17,835 bases of DNA from the NCBI GenBank assembly GCA_964353855.1, contig CAYGWX010000004.1:12676-30510 (forward strand). The letters are read 5' to 3'. Source of the stretch: CAYGWX01 sp964353855 [NCBI: uncultured bacterium] (lineage in GTDB: Bacteria; Edwardsbacteria; CAYGWX01). The position numbers and the translations under genes were made by a program. Of this stretch, positions 13,308 through 17,835 are shown one piece after another; position 1 is the stretch's first letter; every line of letters begins with the position of its first letter. The notes under the pieces were generated by a model. That model saw only the letters and a list, made by a program, of their open reading frames with translations, had not been told where the DNA came from and ran no database searches.

Positions 13308-14151
13308 CCCGCTGTACCCGTTCCTGGCCCATCTCCTGCCCTTCTCCTGGGCCCAGCCCCTGTTCATGCAGCGGGCCCTGCTGGCGACCCTGCTGCTCAC
13401 CCCGATGTGCGCGGGGATGGGGGTCCTGGTGGTCTCGCACCGCATGGCCTTCTTCTCGGACGCCATCTCGCACTCCGCGTTCACCGGCATCGCCCTGGGC
13501 CTCCTGCTGGGCATCGACCCCCGGCTCTCGCTGGTCCTGTTCGGCCTCTTAGTGGGCCTGGCCATCACCCGGATGAAGCGGAGCTCGCCCCTGTCCACGG
13601 ACACGGTGATCAGCGTGTTCTTCTCCGCGGCCGTGGCCCTGGGCGTGGTGTTGATCAGCGCCCGCAAGGGCCTGACGCGCAACCTGCAAAGCTTTCTTTA
13701 TGGCGACATCCTGGCGATCAGCGACCGGGAGCTATTCCTCTACTTGGCCCTGTTCGTTTTCGTGGCCTTGTTCCTGGCCTGGGCCTACAACCGCCTGATG
13801 CTCATCGCGCTCTCGGAGCGCTTCGCGGCCACCCGGGGCATCCCCAACGCGGCCTACGAGTACACCTTCGCCCTGCTTCTGGCCCTGGTCGTGACGGTGA
13901 GCATCCGGGCCGTGGGACTGCTCCTGGTCACGGCCCTCCTGGTCGTTCCAGCGGCCACGGCCCGGAACCTGGCCAGGAGCGCGGGAAGCCTGTTCTGGTT
14001 CGCCATCCTGGCGTCCCTGATCTCGGGCATCGGGGGCCTCATCGCCTCGTTCTACTGGGACTCGGCCACCGGGGCCACGATCATCCTCGGGTCCGTGGCG
14101 CTGTTCTTCCTGACCCACGTTTACAGCCTGCTCATCCGCCGCCGGGCCTGA
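13291..14151 (+). CDS. znuB: Metal ABC transporter permease (ZnuB-like, ABC-3 family)
   Basis: The 286-residue product is an inner-membrane protein with about eight or nine hydrophobic segments. Family motifs include FFSDAISHSAFTGIALG (54-70), the FLYGDIL segment (125-131), which likely contacts the ATPase, and LLVTALLVVPAATARNLA (211-228). Its start overlaps the end of the ATPase gene by 17 bases. An ATG at 13261 would add ten residues but has no ribosome-binding site; 13291 has aaaggg about ten bases upstream. Together with the binding lipoprotein and ATPase it completes a zinc/manganese importer. Confidence 0.92.
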   Translation: MVTPLSPLYPFLAHLLPFSWAQPLFMQRALLATLLLTPMCAGMGVLVVSHRMAFFSDAISHSAFTGIALGLLLGIDPRLSLVLFGLLVGLAITRMKRSSPLSTDTVISVFFSAAVALGVVLISARKGLTRNLQSFLYGDILAISDRELFLYLALFVFVALFLAWAYNRLMLIALSERFAATRGIPNAAYEYTFALLLALVVTVSIRAVGLLLVTALLVVPAATARNLARSAGSLFWFAILASLISGIGGLIASFYWDSATGATIILGSVALFFLTHVYSLLIRRRA

Positions 14152-14170
14152 GCCATCAAGGAGAAAACCC

Positions 14171-14935
14171 ATGGGGAATGAAGAAAAGGAAGTCGTCCTC
14201 CTGCTCGCGGACATCTCCGGGTACACCAGGTTCATGATCGCCAGCCACACCGACCGGGTGCACGGCCAGGTGGTGATCACCGAGCTCCTCAAGGCGGTCA
14301 TCCGCCAGGTGGAGATCCCCCTGGAGATCTCCAAGCTGGAGGGGGACGCGATCTTTTTGTACGCCGTGAAGGAGGGCGACGAGACCTCCTGGGAGGACGT
14401 GCGCAAGCGGATCGGGGACAAGATGCTCCGCTTCTTCCAGGCCTTCGAGGAGAAGATGTCCGAGCTCACCGGGTCCAACATCTGCACCTGTGGGGCTTGC
14501 CGGAACATGCGCGAGCTCAAGCTCAAGGTCCTGGTGCACTACGGCAAGGCCCTGTTCTACGAGATCGGGATGTTCCACGAGCTCTCCGGGGTGGACGTCA
14601 TCCTGATCCACCGGCTGTTGAAGAATTCGGTCAAGGAGAAGGAGTACGTCCTCCTGACCGAGGCCGCCCACCGCAAGGTCCATATCCTGAAGGAGCACGA
14701 CCTGGTGGAGCACGAGGAGGCCTGCCAGGACTTTGGGACCGTGAAGTGTTTTATCTATTACCCCTCCCAAGCGACGACCCAACCCGGGGAAGTCGCCCGG
14801 AACACCAAGTATGGTACGCTGGGATATAAGCTGAAGACCAACGGGATGAAGGGCTGGACCGCCCTGCTCCTGGGCCTGAGGCTCAAGAAATCCCCCCATT
14901 TCACCCAATTCCCCGTAGCTGAAGAAGGCAAATAA
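14171..14935 (+). CDS. DUF2652 protein with class III nucleotidyl-cyclase-like core
   Basis: The 254-residue protein starts VVLLLADISGYTRF, with Asp14 at the place of the first metal-binding Asp of class III adenylate/guanylate cyclases, and has LEGDAIF with Asp59 at the place of the second, 45 residues apart as in that fold. A segment VHYGKALFYEIGMF, then GVDVILIHRLL, matches the later cyclase strands and helix, but the Asn that normally lies four residues before the Arg is Ile. Cyclase activity is therefore doubtful. A CTCGAC cluster (C105, C107, C110) could bind a metal. I recognise the family as DUF2652, of unknown function. The start has aaggag at 14158-14163, seven bases upstream. It lies 19 bases after the permease, so it is probably the last gene of the metal operon. 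Confidence 0.8.
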   Translation: MGNEEKEVVLLLADISGYTRFMIASHTDRVHGQVVITELLKAVIRQVEIPLEISKLEGDAIFLYAVKEGDETSWEDVRKRIGDKMLRFFQAFEEKMSELTGSNICTCGACRNMRELKLKVLVHYGKALFYEIGMFHELSGVDVILIHRLLKNSVKEKEYVLLTEAAHRKVHILKEHDLVEHEEACQDFGTVKCFIYYPSQATTQPGEVARNTKYGTLGYKLKTNGMKGWTALLLGLRLKKSPHFTQFPVAEEGK

Positions 14936-15033
14936 TTTTAATATCGCCCTGATAACACTCGGCTTACGCCCTTCCAAAACGCCCTGAGCAGCAGACAAAA
15001 TGCCGTTTCTGTGCTATATATATGGAGGGACAA

Positions 15034-15047
15034 GGGATAAAACCACC
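15034..15047 (+). repeat. 14-bp direct repeat, left copy
   Basis: The word gggataaaaccacc occurs here and again at 17194-17207. The two copies bracket the AT-rich orphan gene and the ATPase gene. A single 14-base match somewhere in a window of this size can arise by chance, so the placement is the only reason to note it. Confidence 0.35.
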
Positions 15048-15099
15048 CCCCACCCCTTAACTACTCCCAAAACCCTCCAAAATAGAAGAATAAAACCCC

Positions 15100-15143
15100 A
15101 ACCAAATCCCTACCAAATACCAACCAAATCCGTACCAAATCCG
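15100..15143 (-). repeat. 11-bp direct repeat array C
   Basis: Four units without gaps: aaccaaatccc, taccaaatacc, aaccaaatccg and taccaaatccg. Read on the minus strand the unit is cggatttggta, which shares a W-rich stretch plus ttgg with array B (aaattggcgtt). A weaker fifth unit may precede it (15089-15099). Confidence 0.75.
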
Positions 15144-15272
15144 TTTTCTCCAGCCTTTTACACACCCCTCCCCGGCACCTGCCGGGCACCCCTGCCCCAC
15201 CATCCAACGAACAGCAAAAGCCCACCAAGCACCCATCCCAGGAAGGGAAAATAAAGAACCACTCACCCCCCT

Positions 15273-15301
15273 TGACTTTAACCCCATTATGGCCTATAAT
15301 A
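15273..15301 (+). promoter_or_regulatory. Near-consensus sigma-70 promoter
   Basis: TTGACT (15273-15278), a 17-base spacer and TATAAT (15296-15301) form one of the best promoters in the window. Transcription would start near 15308, giving a leader of about 110 bases before the orphan gene at 15420. I found no clear structure in that leader. Confidence 0.75.
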
Positions 15302-15419
15302 CCTCAGAAAATACATACACAGGCAATAACCTAACGGACCACACCGAACGCCCAAACTACGGTGGATTTCGTTTATAACCTAATTTAGAATCAAACCTGC
15401 ACAGAGGGAAGGTTATAAT

Positions 15420-16301
15420 ATGCCCAATGATTTTTTTGATGCAATACCTAAAGAGAGAACATTGGATTATAAGGATGTTAAAGGACCTTTAAAAGATCTC
15501 ATGTTGAGTTTTATTAATAAAATAGAAAGAGAATTTCCTTATAAGGAAATTGAAGGTGCCCAGGTAATATTTAGAAGGTTAGCCTATATCGCCCAAAATA
15601 CTTATAATAGCATCGTTTTCCTATGCGCTGAATCAGCAAAAGACCCTTTTAGGAAAATCGAATACTCTATATCAGCCATGCCGCTCCTGCGAATCCTTTT
15701 AGAGGAAATATTCACATTAGTATTTATTTCGGAAGATTTACCAAATAAAATGCAATGGTATTACCAGGGCGGGTGGAGGGAAATGAAAGAAGAATATGAT
15801 AGATTATCGTCCCGTTACGGTAAAGAACAGGATTGGATTGAATGGCTGGAATATTTTAATAAATATTTAGATAGCACAAGAAGTTTATATGGGATACCTC
15901 AGGATCAAACCTCTAACCTTAAACAAATCGATTATTGGCCAATCCCCAGTCAGATGATAAAGAAAATCGAAAAACCAGAATTAAAAGAATACTTACAATA
16001 CCTTGATGATTGGTTTTATAAACAGTTCTCACAGGTAGCACATTTAAGCTTAAACGGCCTAATAAGAATTGGAGAGGGATTAATACCTGAACTTGGTGAC
16101 ATGAGAGAACCATCTCTCAAGCATTTACGTTCAGTTTGTATGTTCCAAAACGTAACTATGCTATTAGCAATATTAACTGAAATGGAAAATATTTTGAAAT
16201 ATGATCTTAAAGAGAGACTATTGATTCCCTGGAAATTGGTAGAATTATGGCCTGAAGCAAAGGAGTTATATAATAAGAGATATCGAGGTATATTGTGCTG
16301 A
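15420..16301 (+). CDS. Hypothetical AT-rich helical protein (orphan)
   Basis: The 293-residue product is not recognised. It is rich in Leu, Ile, Glu, Lys, Tyr and Trp with few Gly and should be almost wholly alpha-helical and cytoplasmic, with no signal peptide. A segment MPLLRILLEEIFTLVFISEDL (87-107) is amphipathic rather than a clear membrane helix. REPSLKH (229-235) fits the loose R-x4-6-H form of HEPN RNases, but this alone is weak. DUF5677-like helical proteins are another possibility. The gene is far more AT-rich than its neighbours: the line 15481-15540 has 15 G/C of 60, against 38 of 60 at 8701-8760 in the transketolase gene. It uses ATA, AGA and TTA codons freely. The start follows agggaagg (15405-15412). 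Composition and orphan status suggest horizontal acquisition. Confidence 0.75.
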   Translation: MPNDFFDAIPKERTLDYKDVKGPLKDLMLSFINKIEREFPYKEIEGAQVIFRRLAYIAQNTYNSIVFLCAESAKDPFRKIEYSISAMPLLRILLEEIFTLVFISEDLPNKMQWYYQGGWREMKEEYDRLSSRYGKEQDWIEWLEYFNKYLDSTRSLYGIPQDQTSNLKQIDYWPIPSQMIKKIEKPELKEYLQYLDDWFYKQFSQVAHLSLNGLIRIGEGLIPELGDMREPSLKHLRSVCMFQNVTMLLAILTEMENILKYDLKERLLIPWKLVELWPEAKELYNKRYRGILC

Positions 16302-16453
16302 ATTACATTTCAACTTGCAAACATATTTCAACATTTAGCTTAAAACCCTCGGGCTGGGTCCCGGCACCATGAATCGAATCCTCCTGATGCCGAAGCTCCG
16401 ATTCAAGCCGCCAAGACCGCCCTCTTTAAAGACAGAAATTAGAACTTAGAGGG

Positions 16454-17200
16454 ATGAACGAAAAATATAATTTGAAAGAGATCTCGTTAAAACGGAGCGA
16501 GATCGATTCGTTCAAGGCCTATCCTTTTTCCCTGGCCGCGGTCCGGAACCTGCAGACCCTGAAGCTCCACCCAGCAGTGACGTTCATCATCGGGGAGAAC
16601 GGGATGGGGAAGTCCACGCTCCTGGAGGCCATCGCCGTGGCATGGGGGTTCAATCCGGAGGGCGGAAGCAAACATTTCAAGTTCACCACACGGGCGTCAC
16701 ACTCGCAATTGGAGAAAAACATCCGGCTGTCCCGAGGGGTCGTCCGTCCAAAGGACGGTTACTTCTTAAGAGCCGAAAGCTTCTTCAATGTAGCCACGGA
16801 AATCGAACGGCTGGACAATGAAGGAGGAGGAGGACCTCCTATCATTGAATCCTATGGCGGTGTGTCCTTGCACGAACAGTCCCACGGGGAATCATTCTTA
16901 GCTCTGTTCTTAAACCGACTCAAGGGCAACGGGCTGTATATCCTGGACGAACCGGAGGCGGCTCTGTCCCCGAGCCGACAGATGACCGTCCTGGCCCGGA
17001 TGCACGAATTGGTGATGAAGAACTCGCAATTCATCATTGCTACTCATTCGCCGATCATCATGGCCTATCCCCAGGCGCAAATCTACACCTTAACCGAAGA
17101 TGGCATCTTAGAGACCCAGTACGAGGAGACCGAGCATTACCGCACGGCGAGGGAGTTCCTGAACAACTACAAAAAGATGCTGAACATCCTGATGGGATAA
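16454..17200 (+). CDS. Predicted AAA/ABC-like ATPase (COG3910 type)
   Basis: The 248-residue protein has Walker A GENGMGKST (47-55), a signature-like EQSHGE (141-146), Walker B LYILDEPEA (161-169) and the switch His198 (IATHSP). This is the compact single-domain ATPase of COG3910, related to SMC/RecF/OLD-type ATPases. The N-terminal YPFSLAAVRNL and VTFIIGENG are typical. The function of the family is unknown; related ATPases act in phage-defence systems, usually beside an effector gene. agaggg touches the ATG directly, so ribosome spacing is poor, but no better in-frame start exists. It lies 152 bases after the AT-rich orphan gene, with no clear terminator between them. Its stop codon lies inside the right copy of the 14-bp repeat. 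Confidence 0.88.
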   Translation: MNEKYNLKEISLKRSEIDSFKAYPFSLAAVRNLQTLKLHPAVTFIIGENGMGKSTLLEAIAVAWGFNPEGGSKHFKFTTRASHSQLEKNIRLSRGVVRPKDGYFLRAESFFNVATEIERLDNEGGGGPPIIESYGGVSLHEQSHGESFLALFLNRLKGNGLYILDEPEAALSPSRQMTVLARMHELVMKNSQFIIATHSPIIMAYPQAQIYTLTEDGILETQYEETEHYRTAREFLNNYKKMLNILMG

Positions 17201-17207
17201 AACCACC
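17194..17207 (+). repeat. 14-bp direct repeat, right copy
   Basis: gggataaaaccacc, identical to 15034-15047. It overlaps the last codon and stop of the ATPase gene, so the reading frame ends exactly within the repeat. Confidence 0.35.
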
Positions 17208-17233
17208 ATCATTCCCCATCCCCTGTTTTGGGC

Positions 17234-17239
17234 TATAAT
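17234..17239 (+). promoter_or_regulatory. -10 element of a probable leaderless transcript
   Basis: TATAAT lies at -12 to -7 relative to the ATG at 17246, exactly where the -10 box of a leaderless gene belongs. No Shine-Dalgarno precedes the ATG. The -35 region (around 17211-17216, attccc) is weak. Confidence 0.45.
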
Positions 17240-17245
17240 TCCGCC

Positions 17246-17835
17246 ATGACTAAGCAGGTGCATTACAACCCCCAGGGCAAGGCCGGTATCCTCTGTTCCC
17301 GGGCCGAGGTCTACACCTTTCTCGGCCGGGGGAGTGAGGCGCTGGCGGACGCGGAACGGGCCTGGGCGATGATCGGTGAGGTCGGAAACCTTGCGATGCG
17401 GAAGCAGCTTCAGCTCGATTGCCTGCGCGCGAAGTGCAAGGTCTACTCCCTTCACGGGAAATACCCTGAGCTCCGGGAGGCCGCGGAGCAGGCCCTTGAG
17501 ATTTCCCTGTCCCTCCATGACAGAAATGGAGAAAGCGCCTCCCTGATTACACTGGGGAACCTCAACTACTATCTCGGGGAGTACGGGAAGGCCCGGGAGC
17601 ATTACCAGCGCGCCCTGGCAATCCAAAGGGAGATGGGAAACCGCCAGGGCGAAGCCAGCACCCTGAACAACATCGGCCTCGTGCACAACAATCTCGGGGA
17701 GTATGGAGAAGCCCTAGACTGTCACCGCCGCTCCCTGGCGATCAAGCAGGAGTTCGGGGACCGCTGGGGCGAAGCCTCGAGCCTGAACAACCTCGGCATG
17801 GCACACGATAATCTCGGGGAGTACGGAGAGGCCCT
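17246..17835 (+). CDS. Tetratricopeptide-repeat protein, 5' part (runs off the window)
   Basis: At least 196 residues are present and the frame is open to the right edge. After a divergent N-terminal helical part (1-94) there are 40-residue TPR units of the kinesin-light-chain/Rapsyn-like class: about 95-134, 135-174 and 175 onward. Each contains LGEYG followed by an Ala-rich helix, for example NNIGLVHNNLGEYGEAL and NNLGMAHDNLGEYGEA. The DNA of the units is also alike, so the array may expand or shrink. Such arrays bind protein partners and are often fused to kinase, cyclase or NTPase domains, so the rest of this gene decides its role. It lies 45 bases after the ATPase gene and appears to have its own promoter. 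Confidence 0.85.
   Translation, partial: MTKQVHYNPQGKAGILCSRAEVYTFLGRGSEALADAERAWAMIGEVGNLAMRKQLQLDCLRAKCKVYSLHGKYPELREAAEQALEISLSLHDRNGESASLITLGNLNYYLGEYGKAREHYQRALAIQREMGNRQGEASTLNNIGLVHNNLGEYGEALDCHRRSLAIKQEFGDRWGEASSLNNLGMAHDNLGEYGEA

Larger units (their letters stand above)
14936..15272. other. C-rich gene-free region
   Basis: No gene is supported. The + strand is strikingly poor in G between about 15043 and 15270. A frame of 84 codons at 15000-15254 encodes a Pro/Thr/Lys-rich string that simply reflects this composition. The region contains a 14-bp word repeated at 17194, an 11-bp array (15100-15143) and a small hairpin cccggc/gccggg (15171-15186). I see no clear terminator for the upstream operon. 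Confidence 0.6.

Noticed and set aside
14156-14998. 280-codon minus-strand frame opposite the DUF2652 gene
   Set aside because: Composition bias only; the sense gene has a good ribosome-binding site and cyclase-like motifs.
15000-15254. 84-codon + strand frame
   Set aside because: The Pro/Thr/Lys-rich product reflects the C-rich strand and the 11-bp array; nothing suggests selection as protein.
15420-16301. Naming the orphan a HEPN ribonuclease
   Set aside because: One R-x5-H match in a 293-residue helical protein is too weak, and no further family feature is visible.

Overview
The window looks like a chromosomal segment of an uncultivated, FCB-like or candidate-phylum bacterium (WOR-3/TA06/Edwardsbacteria/Zixibacteria-type lineages are the ones I would test first). 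The reasons are secreted beta-propeller proteins ending in a FlgD-Ig/Por-secretion-like C-terminal domain, a transketolase split into two genes, regular Shine-Dalgarno use, and several families of short 7-bp and 11-bp direct repeats between genes. The lineage is an inference; nothing here is a phylogenetic marker. All genes I accept are on the + strand.

Region 1 (1-6932): an upstream terminator, then four tandem genes for exported proteins. The first (755 aa) is an Asp-box/BNR-like protein with an Fn3-like segment. The next three (477, 479 and 470 aa) are paralogous seven-repeat propeller proteins. Each of the three gaps between them holds a 12-15 bp hairpin placed 8-9 nt after the stop codon and 0-2 nt before the next Shine-Dalgarno. 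The stems differ in sequence but keep pairing through compensatory changes. The array ends in an ordinary intrinsic terminator. The paralogues are mosaics: propellers and C-terminal domains have been reassorted, and the last gene carries a different C-terminal domain with a heptamer repeat inside its reading frame.

Region 2 (6933-7751): about 0.8 kb with no convincing gene. It holds two 11-bp tandem arrays, a 7-bp array, a run of GC-rich inverted repeats and finally a good extended -10 promoter.

Region 3 (7670-11240): a likely operon with promoter and terminator: split transketolase (two genes overlapping ATGA), an exported L,D-transpeptidase, a 52-residue zinc-ribbon protein, a DUF302 protein and an OsmC-family peroxide/thiol protein. 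The last three suggest a redox-stress module attached to central carbon and cell-wall genes.

Region 4 (11248-14935): a second likely operon: a 68-residue two-CxxC protein, a cluster A-I metal-binding lipoprotein, its ABC ATPase and permease (zinc/manganese uptake, ZnuABC-like), and a DUF2652 protein with a class III nucleotidyl-cyclase-like core. A heptamer repeat sits directly on the start of the ATPase gene.

Region 5 (14936-17835): a C-rich, gene-free stretch with a third 11-bp array and a near-consensus promoter, an AT-rich orphan helical protein gene, a COG3910-type AAA/ABC-like ATPase gene, and the 5' part of a TPR protein gene that appears leaderless. A 14-bp direct repeat lies on either side of the orphan-plus-ATPase pair, which makes this pair a candidate accessory module.
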